DNA of 40,057 nucleotides, from contig CAYNYF010000034.1 in assembly GCA_964401385.1 (NCBI GenBank), positions 1-40,057 of the forward strand, written 5' to 3'. Both the position numbers and the translations under genes were made by a program. Positions 13,342 to 21,334 of this stretch are shown piece after piece. Below the pieces are notes generated by a model. The model searched no databases. It was not told the DNA's origin and was given only the letters and a program-made list of their open reading frames with translations. How positions within the stretch are numbered: the first letter of the stretch is position 1; every line of letters begins with the position of its first letter. Source of the stretch: CAYNYF01 sp964401385. Its GTDB lineage: Bacteria; Planctomycetota; Phycisphaerae; SM23-33.

Positions 13342-15087
13342 ATGGTTAAACACATTTCAAGGGGCGTCGTTGCGGCGTGTGTGCTGCTTGGCTGCTGGTC
13401 TGCCCCGGCGGAGGCCGCCCCGCGCCCGCGGATCGTCACGTTCTCCCCGGCCCTTACGGAGATCGTCTTCGACATGGGCCTGGGCGAGCACGTCGTGGGC
13501 GTGACCCGCTTCTGCATCCTGCCGAAAGGCGAAACCAGGCCCCGCGTCGGCGACGCCGCCGCCGTCAACGCGGAAGCCATCCTGTCCGTTCGCCCGGACC
13601 TGCTGCTGGTGCAGACGAAGCACACGGAGCGATTTGAAGGGGTTCGTCAGCTCGACCCCCACGTCAAGGTCGAACCTTTCGAGATCGAGACGGTCGCCCA
13701 GATCAAGGAGGCGGTTCGGCGCATCGGCCGGATCGTCGGTCGGGAGCAGCTCGCCCGGCGGACGCTTCAGCGATACGAGAGCAAGCTCCAGGCGGTCGCC
13801 GGCGAGGTCGAAGGTCGCAGTCGTCCTCGGGTGCTCTTCGTGATGGGCACCGAGCGTCCGGCGGCCGCCGGGCCGGGAAGTTTCGTTCACGACCTGATCG
13901 AACTCGCCGGCGGGGCGGACGCCGGCGCGTACGTCACCGGGAATGGGCCTTGGCGCCAGACCCACATTGATGAGATCGTCAAGAAGGCCGCCGCGGAGGT
14001 GTTGATCTGCCAGGTCGGCGGCGCCGCCCAGGCCGAGGCGGCCGAGCGGTACTGGCTTCAGTGGAAAGAGCTGCCGGCCGCGCGCTCCGGTCGCGTCTTC
14101 GTCGTGTGGGATCCGCACTGGTCCATTCCCTCGACCCGGACGGCCGACTTGGCGTCGAGGTTGGCGGAGATGATTCACGCCCCGCCCACGTCGGAGGCCG
14201 CGGGCGTCAGGCAGATTCGCATCTGGCAGGCACGGCTGGTGCGGCTTGCCGCGGCCGGGGCGATCGGCATCGGCCTGGCGGTGGCGGGCATGGCCTTGCA
14301 GGGGCTTCTGCGCAATCCCCTGGCCGAGCCGTACATCCTGGGCATCTCCAGCGGCGCCGGCGTGGGCGTGATGCTGGGACTGGCGGCGGCCGGCTGGGCG
14401 GCGCTGCCGGCCTGGGCGACGACGCCGGTGCTGGCGTTCGTGGGGGCGGTGCTGACCAGCGGCCTCGTGTATCTCATCGCCCAGCGCCGAGGGCGCCTGG
14501 ACCCGTACTCCATGATCCTCTCCGGCGTGATCGTCAACGCCTTCAACGGGGCGATCATGCTGACGATCTACCTGTACGTCGACCCGTACCGGATTGCCGA
14601 CTTCGCCCGCTGGGGCATGGGGCAGATCCCCGACACGATCGAGCTGACGACGCTGGGGATATGCTGCGGCTGCATTCTCGTCGGCGCGGTCGCCATCACC
14701 CTCCGCGGGGCGGCCTTCAACACGCTGGCGTTGGGCGACGACGTGGCCGCCTCGGCGGGCGTGGCGGTGCACCGGCTGCGGCTGGAGACCTTTGCCTTCG
14801 TGGCGTTGATGACGGCCGCGGCCGTGGCCCTGGCCGGGCCCATCGGGTTCGTCGGGCTGATCGTCCCCCACATCTGCCGCATGATCTTCGGCCCGGAGCA
14901 CCGCCGCCTGGCCATCTTCAGCGCGATCTTCGGGGCGGCCTTCCTCATCCTCGCCGAGATGCTCTGCCGCAGGGCTGGCCCGTGGATCGGGGTCAGCCTC
15001 ATCCCGGTGGGAATCCTCACCGCCCTGTCGGGCGGGCCGTTCTTCCTGGTTCTGCTGCGGCGGCGCTTCAAGGAAGCCGGCGCATGA
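13342..15087 (+). CDS. btuFC: BtuF-BtuC fusion: B12-type binding protein joined to permease
   Basis: 581 residues. Residues 1-25 form a signal or anchor (VVAACVLLGCW). Residues ~28-285 are a class III binding protein: RIVTFSPALTEIVFDMGLG, VGVTRFCILPKG, ILSVRPDLLLVQTK, then the long linking helix (ETVAQIKEAVRRIGRIV) and the second lobe with GSFVHDLIELAGG and VVWDPHWSIPSTR. From ~residue 290 the FecCD/BtuC permease begins directly at IRIWQARLVRL and GLAVAGMALQG, with LLRNPLAEPYILGISSGAGVG, LALGDDVAASAG, AGPIGFVGLIVPHICRMIFG (coupling region) and the GGPFFLVLLRRR end. The first BtuC helix is missing. The ATPase follows with a 4-base overlap. Substrate assigned to cobalamin by context; a siderophore is the main alternative. 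Confidence 0.88.
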   Translation: MVKHISRGVVAACVLLGCWSAPAEAAPRPRIVTFSPALTEIVFDMGLGEHVVGVTRFCILPKGETRPRVGDAAAVNAEAILSVRPDLLLVQTKHTERFEGVRQLDPHVKVEPFEIETVAQIKEAVRRIGRIVGREQLARRTLQRYESKLQAVAGEVEGRSRPRVLFVMGTERPAAAGPGSFVHDLIELAGGADAGAYVTGNGPWRQTHIDEIVKKAAAEVLICQVGGAAQAEAAERYWLQWKELPAARSGRVFVVWDPHWSIPSTRTADLASRLAEMIHAPPTSEAAGVRQIRIWQARLVRLAAAGAIGIGLAVAGMALQGLLRNPLAEPYILGISSGAGVGVMLGLAAAGWAALPAWATTPVLAFVGAVLTSGLVYLIAQRRGRLDPYSMILSGVIVNAFNGAIMLTIYLYVDPYRIADFARWGMGQIPDTIELTTLGICCGCILVGAVAITLRGAAFNTLALGDDVAASAGVAVHRLRLETFAFVALMTAAAVALAGPIGFVGLIVPHICRMIFGPEHRRLAIFSAIFGAAFLILAEMLCRRAGPWIGVSLIPVGILTALSGGPFFLVLLRRRFKEAGA

Positions 15088-15869
15088 GCGAAGCCCCTCA
15101 CATATTGCAGGCCCGCGAGCTGCTCTTCGCGTATCGGCCGGGCAGGCCGGTCCTGCGCGGCGTGGATTTCTCCGCGGCGACGGGGCGGCTGGTCTGCCTG
15201 CTCGGGCCCAACGGCTCGGGCAAGACGACCCTGCTGCGGTGCGTGCTGGGGCAGCTCCGCCCGGAGAGCGGGAGCATCCTCCTGGACGGGCGGGCGCTTT
15301 CGGAATACTCGCCTCGCGCCCTGGCTCGGCTGTGCGCCTACGTGCCGCAGTTTCCGACCTCGGCCTTTGCCTTCGCCGTGCAGGAGCTGGTGCTGATGGG
15401 GCGGTTTGCCCATACCGGGCTGCTGGGGCTGGCCAGCAAGCACGACGTGGCGGTCGCCCGGCAGGCGATGACGATGACCCAGACGCTGGACTTTGCCGAG
15501 CGGACGCTGGACGAACTTTCCGGCGGCGAGGCCCAGCGCGTGATGCTCGCCCGCGCCCTGGCCCAGCAGCCGCGGGTGATGCTGCTGGACGAGCCCACCA
15601 GCCACCTGGACGTGAAGAACCAGCTTGCCATTTACCGCATGATGGTCCGCCTGGCGCACGAGTGGCCGATGGCGGTCGTCTGCGTCAGCCACGACATCAA
15701 CCTGGCGGGGCGATTTTCCGATGAGATGGTCTTGATGCGCGAGGGCGTCGTGATCGCCGCGGGCCGGCCGGCTGAAGTCATCCGCGCCGACGTGCTCGGC
15801 CGGACCTACGACGTGGAAGTCGAGCTGGTCGACGCCGGCTCGGACGTGCCCATGGTGGTGGCGCATTGA
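15084..15869 (+). CDS. btuD: BtuD/FecE-type ABC transporter ATPase
   Basis: 261 residues; its ATGA overlaps the btuFC stop, indicating coupled translation. It energises uptake by the fused binding-protein/permease. Motifs in order: Walker A GPNGSGKTTLL, the Q-loop YVPQFPTS, signature LSGGEAQRVMLARAL, Walker B VMLLDEPTSHLD, and the switch His in VCVSHDINLAGRF. The FecE-like layout (LFAYRPGRPVLRGVDF at the start, ALSEYSPRALAR mid-domain, AGRPAEVIRADVLGRTYDVEV at the end) is shared by importers of B12, haem and siderophores. The assignment to B12 follows from the cobalamin riboswitch 2 kb downstream and the BtuF-like partner. Confidence 0.9.
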   Translation: MSEAPHILQARELLFAYRPGRPVLRGVDFSAATGRLVCLLGPNGSGKTTLLRCVLGQLRPESGSILLDGRALSEYSPRALARLCAYVPQFPTSAFAFAVQELVLMGRFAHTGLLGLASKHDVAVARQAMTMTQTLDFAERTLDELSGGEAQRVMLARALAQQPRVMLLDEPTSHLDVKNQLAIYRMMVRLAHEWPMAVVCVSHDINLAGRFSDEMVLMREGVVIAAGRPAEVIRADVLGRTYDVEVELVDAGSDVPMVVAH

Positions 15870-15903
15870 CCGGCTGTTTCCATTTGGGAGGGAGTCAGAC
15901 AAG

Positions 15904-16845
15904 GTGAGCGTTGAGGTGATCCAGGGACTGGACGCGCTGCCCGCCGCCGCCCGAGAGTGCGTGCTGACGGTCGGGAACTTCGACGGCGTTCACATCGGGC
16001 ACCAGCGGATTCTCCGCGCCGCCCGGGCCCTGGCCGATGAGGCCCGATCGCGCGTATGCGTGGTCACCTTCGATCCTCCGCCGGCCGCGATCTGCCGGCC
16101 CGGGCAACCGCCGGAGTTGATCCTGCCGGTCGAGCTGAAGCACAGCTATCTGCGCGAGGGCGGCGCCGACCTTATCGTGGTCATCGAGCCCACGGGCGAG
16201 TTCCTCGCCGGCGGCGCCGAGGGGTTCGTCCGGGACGTTATCGTCGGGCGATTCGGCGCCCGGCACGTGGTCGAGGGCCCGGGCTTTCGCTTCGGCTTCG
16301 GCCGGGCGGGCAGTGTCGAGACGCTCCGGCGGATGGCCGGCGAGGCGGGCTTTGAGGTCACCGAGGTTTCGCCGGTGACGGTGGCTCTGCCCGGGCGGGG
16401 CGAGGTCCGCGTTTCCAGCTCGGCGATCCGCGGCATGATCCGCGGCGGCGACATGGCCGGCGCCGCCCGCTGCCTGAGCCGGCCATTTGCGCTCTACGGC
16501 CGGGTCGTCGGGGGCCAGCGTCGCGGCCGAGCGCTGGCGTTTCCCACCGCCAACGTCGATCCGGGCCGGCTCGTCGTCCCCGGCGACGGCGTCTACGCCG
16601 CCTGGGCCGAGATCGGCGGCGGCAGGCATCCCGCGGCCGTTTCCATTGGCACCAAGCCCACCTTCGGACCGGCCCCGCGCGCCATCGAGGTCAATCTCAT
16701 CGACGCCGGCGGCGACTTCTACGATCAGCCCATTGCCGTTACCTTCGTGGCCCGCCTGCGGGATCAGCGGAAGTTCCCCGGCGCCGATTCGCTGAAAGCC
16801 CAGATCGCAAAGGATGTCGAGCGTGTGCGCGAACTGTGCCGATGA
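15904..16845 (+). CDS. ribF: Bifunctional riboflavin kinase / FAD synthetase
   Basis: 313 residues from a GTG at 15904 with a gggaggg site ~12 bases upstream. The N-terminal adenylyltransferase domain shows LTVGNFDGVHIGHQRIL (the HxGH nucleotidyl-transfer motif), VVTFDPPP, and SSSAIRGMIRGGDM. The C-terminal riboflavin kinase domain (from ~residue 185) shows FALYGRVVGGQRRGRALAFP followed by TANVD (PTAN magnesium/ATP motif), GVYAAW, AVSIGTKPTFG and the closing RDQRKFPGADSLKAQIAKD. Together these turn riboflavin into FMN and then FAD in the cytoplasm. It lies 34 bases after btuD and overlaps the next gene by 32 bases, so btuFC-btuD-ribF-nrnA may be one transcript. Confidence 0.95.
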   Translation: MSVEVIQGLDALPAAARECVLTVGNFDGVHIGHQRILRAARALADEARSRVCVVTFDPPPAAICRPGQPPELILPVELKHSYLREGGADLIVVIEPTGEFLAGGAEGFVRDVIVGRFGARHVVEGPGFRFGFGRAGSVETLRRMAGEAGFEVTEVSPVTVALPGRGEVRVSSSAIRGMIRGGDMAGAARCLSRPFALYGRVVGGQRRGRALAFPTANVDPGRLVVPGDGVYAAWAEIGGGRHPAAVSIGTKPTFGPAPRAIEVNLIDAGGDFYDQPIAVTFVARLRDQRKFPGADSLKAQIAKDVERVRELCR

Positions 16846-17830
16846 CCGTGCGGCCGTGGCCGACGCCCTGCGCCGAGCCCGCCGAATCGTGTTGACCACG
16901 CACGTCCGCCCCGACGGCGACGCCCTGGGATCGGCGGTGGCGCTGTATGTGTCGGCCGGCCTGGCGGGGAAGGACTGCCAGATGGTGATCCTGGACGCGA
17001 TCCCCCGGCGGTATGCGTTTCTCCTGGAGCGGCATTCTGCGTCCCCGGCCGAGCGGTTTGCGGAGCTGGCCGAGGGGGCCGACCTGATCGTCGTCCTGGA
17101 CACGTGTGCGTTCGCGCAGCTTGCCCCAGTCGCGCAGGCGCTGAAGCAGCACCGTCGAAAGGTCGCGGTGATCGACCACCACGCCACCGGCGACGACGTC
17201 GGCTCGCTTGTCTGGCGCGACGAGTCGGCCGCCGCCGTCGGCGTCATGCTGCTGGAGCTGCTGGGCGAGCTTGGCTGGCCGCTTGACGTGGTCGCCGCCG
17301 AGGCGATGATGACCGCCATCTGCGCCGACACCGGCTGGTTCCGCTACGCCAACGCCGACGCCAGGGCGTTGAACGCCGCCAGCATGCTGGCGACGGCGGG
17401 CGTCCGCCTGGACGAACTGCACGACAGGCTGTATGAGTCGGATCGGCCGCAGCGCGTGAGATTGTTCGCCGCGGCGCTGGGATCGCTGGAACTCCACGCC
17501 GACGATCGGCTGGCGCTGGTGACGCTGACGCAGGAGGACTTTGCCCGCACGGGCGCCGCCGCCGAGGAAACCGAAGACCTGGCCAACCAGCCGCTGCGGA
17601 TCGCCTCGGTAGAGATCGCCGCCCTGCTCGTCGAGCAGCCCGACGGGCGGGCGCGCGTCAGCCTCCGCAGCCGCAGTGTGGCCGACGTCGCCAAAATCGC
17701 CGCCGGCTTCGGCGGGGGCGGGCACGCCCGGGCCGCCGGATTCCGCTCCGACGACGGCATCGCCGCCGTCAAGCAGCGCCTGATCGCCGCCTGCCGGGAG
17801 GCGATTCAGCAGGCCCGCCTGGACGGTTGA
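16814..17830 (+). CDS. nrnA: DHH/DHHA1 phosphoesterase, NrnA-like oligoribonuclease / pAp phosphatase
   Basis: 338 residues. DHH domain: LTTHVRPDGDALGSAVAL (metal-binding DxD), LIVVLDTCAF, VIDHHATGDD (the DHH triad) and DESAAAVGVMLLELL, plus MMTAICADTGWFRY. DHHA1 domain: RVSLRSRSVADVAKIAAGFG followed by GGGHARAAGF, the nucleotide-binding GGGH motif. NrnA enzymes hydrolyse 2-5-mer RNA ends and, in many bacteria, 3'-phosphoadenosine 5'-phosphate, in the cytoplasm with Mn2+. The ATG at 16814 overlaps the ribF end by 32 bases; a GTG three codons later is an alternative. In many genomes this gene sits near ribF, truB and rbfA, and this pairing is consistent with that. Confidence 0.9.
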   Translation: MSSVCANCADDRAAVADALRRARRIVLTTHVRPDGDALGSAVALYVSAGLAGKDCQMVILDAIPRRYAFLLERHSASPAERFAELAEGADLIVVLDTCAFAQLAPVAQALKQHRRKVAVIDHHATGDDVGSLVWRDESAAAVGVMLLELLGELGWPLDVVAAEAMMTAICADTGWFRYANADARALNAASMLATAGVRLDELHDRLYESDRPQRVRLFAAALGSLELHADDRLALVTLTQEDFARTGAAAEETEDLANQPLRIASVEIAALLVEQPDGRARVSLRSRSVADVAKIAAGFGGGGHARAAGFRSDDGIAAVKQRLIAACREAIQQARLDG

Positions 17831-17869
17831 GCAAGCTCGAGGTTCCCTGCGAAATTGCCGGGTTGGGCC

Positions 17870-17899
17870 TTGACACGCCGCCGGGTGAGCCTGTAGAGT
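17870..17899 (+). promoter_or_regulatory. Promoter of the riboswitch transcript
   Basis: TTGACA (17870-17875), 18-base spacer, TAGAGT (17894-17899). The predicted start, about 17906, coincides with the 5' end of the riboswitch P1 stem, so the riboswitch is transcribed from its own promoter and not as part of the nrnA transcript. Confidence 0.6.
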
Positions 17900-17908
17900 C
17901 TCATTTAC

Positions 17909-18116
17909 TGTAGGTTGCTTACCTAACGGTGGGCGCAAATGGGAAGGCCGTGAGAATCGGCCGCGGTCGCGCCGCTGTGATCGGCGACAACCGCCGCAAA
18001 GGCCACTGTTCCGATGTGTGGTCGGGATGGGAAGGCGCGGCGGAAGGATGAGGTTCCCGAACGCGAACAAAAGCGCCTCGGGCCTCGCCAGCCGGTAGCC
18101 AGAAGACCTGCCTACA
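17909..18116 (+). ncRNA. Cobalamin (AdoCbl-type) riboswitch
   Basis: P1 is formed by TGTAGG (17909-17914) and CCTACA (18111-18116). The conserved core follows the cobalamin class: GGGAAGGCCGTGAGAATCGG (17941-17960), CCGCGGTCGCGCCGCTGTGA (17961-17980) with the near-invariant CTGTGA, a GGGAAGGCG stretch near 18028, GAGGTTCCCG, and the B12 box AGCCAGAAGACCTGCC (18097-18112). These are the binding-core parts that contact cobalamin. The following intrinsic terminator indicates transcriptional control: with B12 bound, the two surface-protein genes downstream are shut off. Length ~208 nt is normal for the class. Confidence 0.95.
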
Positions 18117-18198
18117 GCGGAAATGCCGAGTGAGTCCTCGCGTTACGGGTCACCCGGGAACGGGCAGGCGGCCTTCACGGCCCCGGACGGCAATCATC

Positions 18199-18236
18199 GC
18201 CCGGTCCCCAGCGCGAGGACCGGGCGTTTTCTTTTG
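18199..18236 (+). terminator. Intrinsic terminator, expression platform of the riboswitch
   Basis: Perfect 9-bp stem GCCCGGTCC (18199-18207) / GGACCGGGC (18217-18225), 9-nt loop, then gttttctttt. It lies 83 bases after the aptamer and 56 bases before the next start codon, the expected place for ligand-controlled termination. The anti-terminator partner was not worked out. Confidence 0.9.
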
Positions 18237-18291
18237 TTGGCCGGACGGGTTGGGCCCCGCGCGATTCGGGGCCGGAAAGTGAAGGTCAAGC

Positions 18292-19329
18292 ATGTCAAGG
18301 AGCGTAAGTGGCGCGATCGTACTGGTTTTGATTTGCACGGGATTGGGGGTTTTGCCGGCCTCGGCCGCACCGGCCGGCTTCAGCCTGAGCCAGCCGTATG
18401 GGGCCGATGGCGGGGTCTCGGCCCTGGCGTATGCCTCCGACGGGACGCTGTACCTTTCCGAGATGGGCAGCTCGACGCTGACCGTCATTTCTCCCGGCGG
18501 GGCGCGTGGGGCGCTGCCGATCCTCGGGGCATCGCTGGTGAGCGTCGGCGGCATGTGCGTCACGCCGGACGGCGCCACCCTGCTGATCACCGACAACAAG
18601 AACTTCGGCGATGGCCAGGGGAACCTGTACGCCGTGGACGTATCCACCGGCCAGGCCGCCACGCTGATCGCCGGCGTGGACGCGATCGATGACGTCGCCG
18701 TGCGCTCGAGCGGTCACGTCTTCATCACCGACGCGGCCAGCGTGGGGACCGGCGCCGTCTGCCAGTTGGTCTACGACCCCGTCGGGCAGGCCTGGCAGGC
18801 CGCGCCGGTAGTGACCGGCCTGGACTACGCCGCCGGCGTGGGCTTCGACCCGGCCGGGAACCTCATCTACCAACAGGCAACCGCCTCGTTCGCGGGCGAG
18901 GTGTATCGGCTTGCGATCGCCGAGACCGGCGGCGAGTTGAGCTTCGGCGGCGCCGAACTGCTCGCCGGCGGCCTGTCGGCGGCGTTCGATTTGGCCGTCG
19001 ATTCCGCCGGCGAGGTCTTCGTCACCGGCTCCGGCGGCTTGTTCGAGCTGGACCGCGACGCCGGCGGCGCCTTCACCGGCACGGCCAGCGTGTTTGACAA
19101 CAACGGCAATGTCTGGCAGTTCGCGACGGAAGTGGCTTTCGTGGCCGGGGCCGACGCCTTCGAGCCGTATGCCGGCTTCGACGCGGGCCACCTGACGTAC
19201 GTGCCCGAGTTCGGCGATCAGGCCCTCCGGGACGTCACCGCGGTGCCGGCGCCGGCGACGCTGGCGCTGCTGTCGGTCGGGGCGGCGATTGCCGCCGGCC
19301 GCCGCCGCAGGCGGGGGCGCCCATGGTAA
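18292..19329 (+). CDS. Riboswitch-controlled beta-propeller PEP-CTERM surface protein
   Basis: 345 residues. Signal peptide residues 1-26 (SGAIVLVLICTGLGVLPASA). The mature region is a series of blade-like NHL/SMP-30-type repeats: ALAYASDGTLYLSEMGSSTL, GMCVTPDGATLLITDNKNFG, DDVAVRSSGHVFITDA, GVGFDPAGNLIYQQ, DLAVDSAGEVFVTGSGGLFE. The C-terminus is a PEP-CTERM signal, VPAPATLALLSVGAAIAAG followed by RRRRRGR, for exosortase-mediated surface attachment. It is the first gene after the cobalamin riboswitch, so it should be made only when B12 is scarce. In Bacteroides the B12-regulated surface protein BtuG is also a beta-propeller and binds B12 tightly; this protein could be an unrelated-in-anchor functional counterpart. 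That is inference: propellers bind many ligands. Confidence 0.82.
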   Translation: MSRSVSGAIVLVLICTGLGVLPASAAPAGFSLSQPYGADGGVSALAYASDGTLYLSEMGSSTLTVISPGGARGALPILGASLVSVGGMCVTPDGATLLITDNKNFGDGQGNLYAVDVSTGQAATLIAGVDAIDDVAVRSSGHVFITDAASVGTGAVCQLVYDPVGQAWQAAPVVTGLDYAAGVGFDPAGNLIYQQATASFAGEVYRLAIAETGGELSFGGAELLAGGLSAAFDLAVDSAGEVFVTGSGGLFELDRDAGGAFTGTASVFDNNGNVWQFATEVAFVAGADAFEPYAGFDAGHLTYVPEFGDQALRDVTAVPAPATLALLSVGAAIAAGRRRRRGRPW

Positions 19330-19393
19330 TCAAGACGACTGCCCCGGGCGGGACGCGGAGCGTGCCGGCGGAAACGACAAGGAGGTCTGGAAC

Positions 19394-21283
19394 GTGAAAG
19401 GCCTGATCGTGGCTATTCCGGGCGCGCTGGCCCTGCTGGCGGCGGGCTCGCCTGCCGGCGCCGCCGAGGAGCCCGCGCAGTTTTTCGCCTCGCGGATCGT
19501 CGAGTATTCGCCGGGCGTGGGCAACGCGCTGTTTCCCGATCCGCAACTTGCGCTGGGCGGGCCGCGCGGGCTTGGCTGGGTCAACGGCAGCCTTCACGTC
19601 GTCTCGCTGGGCGTGCAGGGCCACCTGGTGCTGGGCTTCCAGCCGGGAGCGGCAATCGCCGACGCCGACGGGCCGGACCTGATCGTCTCCGAGAATGCCT
19701 TCGGCTCCCTGTTTCTGCGGTACGCCGAGCTGGTGCGCGTGGGCGTGTCCACCAACGGGACGGACTACGCGTTCTTTCCGAACTGGTGCGGGCTGACCGG
19801 CCTCGTCGGCCCGTATCAGAACATCGACCCGTCGCTGGTGAGCGGGTTCGCCGGCATTGAGCCGGTGCACGCCAACGTGGGCCCGCTCGAGGAGGGCGGC
19901 AACGATCTGGACCCGTTCGATCCGGACGTGGCCGGCGGGGACGTCTTCGACCTGGCCGACCTGGCCGGCGATCCGCTGGTCGTCGCCGGCGACGTTGACG
20001 TCGGCCGCATCTACTACGTCAAGCTCATCGACGTCCTCGGCGACGGCTCCGAGCAGGACAGCTTCGGCAACCCCGTCTACGATCCGACGGGGAACATGGA
20101 GCCGCCATACAGCGACGAGACCAGTGCCGACGTCGACGCCCTGTCGGTCATCAACGGCCTGCCGGCCCCGCGGCCGGGCGACGCCAACCGGGACGGCGTC
20201 GTCGACGGCGCCGACTACACCCTCTGGGCCGACCACTACGGCGGCAACGGCATGACCTGGGAGCAGGGCGATTTCACCGCCGACGGGCTGACCGACGGCG
20301 CCGACTTCACCCTCTGGGCCGATAACTACTCCCCCGGCTCCGGCGGCGGCGCTTCGGCGGCGATGGTTCCCGCGCCGACGGCCTTGTTCGCGCTGACCCT
20401 CGGGGGGGTGCTGCTGCTCCGCCGGCGGCGCCCGGCTTCACTCGCCCGGACCGCCGCGGCCGGGAAGCGCGGAAGCGGGGCCTTCACGCTGATCGAGCTG
20501 CTGGTGGTGGTGGCGATCGTGGCCCTGCTGGTGGCCATGCTCCTGCCGGCGCTGAGCCGGGCGCGGGCCTACGGGCGCTCGACCATGTGCAGGACCAACC
20601 TAGCCGGGCTGGCCCGGGCCAACCAGATGTACGCCGGCGCCAACTCCGGCCGCTACGTCCCCGCCGCCAGCGATATCTTCGCCGGCGTGACCGGCAACCG
20701 GAACCGCTGGCACGGCGTCCGGGCGAACCTCAGCAGCCCGTTCGATCCGGCCAAAGGCCCGCTGGCGAGGTACCTCGGCTCCGGCGGGAAGGTCAAGGCC
20801 TGCCCGTCGTTTGTCGATTTCCGGACCGAGACGGCCTGGGGGGCGTACGAGGCCGGCTCCGGCGGCTACGGCTATTCCGACATCTACGTCGGCTCGACCT
20901 TCTGGGAGCACGGCTTCTACCATAACAGCCCCGGCCAGCGGCTGGGGGCAAGGATCGAGGACGTCAAGAAACCGGCCGAGACGGTCATGTTCACCGACGC
21001 CGCCATGCCGTACGACGCCGGCGGGAAGCGCTACTACGTGGAGGAGTCGTTCTGCTATTGCGTCTTCGACCTGGACGAGACGGGAAAGGTTACCGACCGC
21101 CGCCGCTTCCCGTCGATTCACTTCCGCCACTTCGGCTCGGCCAACGTCGCGTGGTGCGACTCCCACGTCACCGGGCGGGACGAGTTCCATTCCGTCGCCA
21201 GCAACCCCTACGGGGCCGACCCCGAGCAGATGCACGTCGGCTGGTTCGGCCCGGACGACAACTCCCTGTTCGACCTGGAGTAG
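19394..21283 (+). CDS. Surface protein / dockerin-like / PEP-CTERM / prepilin fusion
   Basis: 629 residues from a GTG at 19394 with an ideal AAGGAGGT at 19379-19386. Signal peptide 1-24. Residues ~28-255 form a secreted domain (SLHVVSLGVQGHLVLGF, ADGPDLIVSENAF, GNDLDPFDPDVAGGDVFDLA), a pattern I recall from surface proteins near corrinoid-uptake genes, unverified. Residues ~262-312 hold two calcium-loop repeats (GDANRDGVVDGADYTLWADH and GDFTADGLTDGADFTLWADN). Then a PEP-CTERM helix (VPAPTALFALTLGGVLLL-RRRR), and without a stop, a full prepilin: GAFTLIELLVVVAIVALLVA (cut after A363, E368 as E+5) and a pilin-like domain ending FRHFGSANVAWCDSHV, the planctomycete H-X9-D motif with Ser for Gly. 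Probably co-transcribed with the propeller gene 65 bases upstream under the riboswitch. Confidence 0.8.
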   Translation: MKGLIVAIPGALALLAAGSPAGAAEEPAQFFASRIVEYSPGVGNALFPDPQLALGGPRGLGWVNGSLHVVSLGVQGHLVLGFQPGAAIADADGPDLIVSENAFGSLFLRYAELVRVGVSTNGTDYAFFPNWCGLTGLVGPYQNIDPSLVSGFAGIEPVHANVGPLEEGGNDLDPFDPDVAGGDVFDLADLAGDPLVVAGDVDVGRIYYVKLIDVLGDGSEQDSFGNPVYDPTGNMEPPYSDETSADVDALSVINGLPAPRPGDANRDGVVDGADYTLWADHYGGNGMTWEQGDFTADGLTDGADFTLWADNYSPGSGGGASAAMVPAPTALFALTLGGVLLLRRRRPASLARTAAAGKRGSGAFTLIELLVVVAIVALLVAMLLPALSRARAYGRSTMCRTNLAGLARANQMYAGANSGRYVPAASDIFAGVTGNRNRWHGVRANLSSPFDPAKGPLARYLGSGGKVKACPSFVDFRTETAWGAYEAGSGGYGYSDIYVGSTFWEHGFYHNSPGQRLGARIEDVKKPAETVMFTDAAMPYDAGGKRYYVEESFCYCVFDLDETGKVTDRRRFPSIHFRHFGSANVAWCDSHVTGRDEFHSVASNPYGADPEQMHVGWFGPDDNSLFDLE

Positions 21284-21334
21284 ACTCCCCCCGCGGGAGC
21301 CGGCCCTCGGCCGGAGCCGACCTGCCGGACTGCC

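Noticed and set aside
18123..18692. Plus-strand frame starting just after the riboswitch
   Set aside because: It runs through the terminator hairpin and overlaps the signal peptide of the propeller gene in another frame; no domain.
20402..20408. G7 run as a programmed frameshift site
   Set aside because: The zero frame is open and meaningful on both sides of the run, so no frameshift is needed to read either half; kept only as a possible sequencing-error site.
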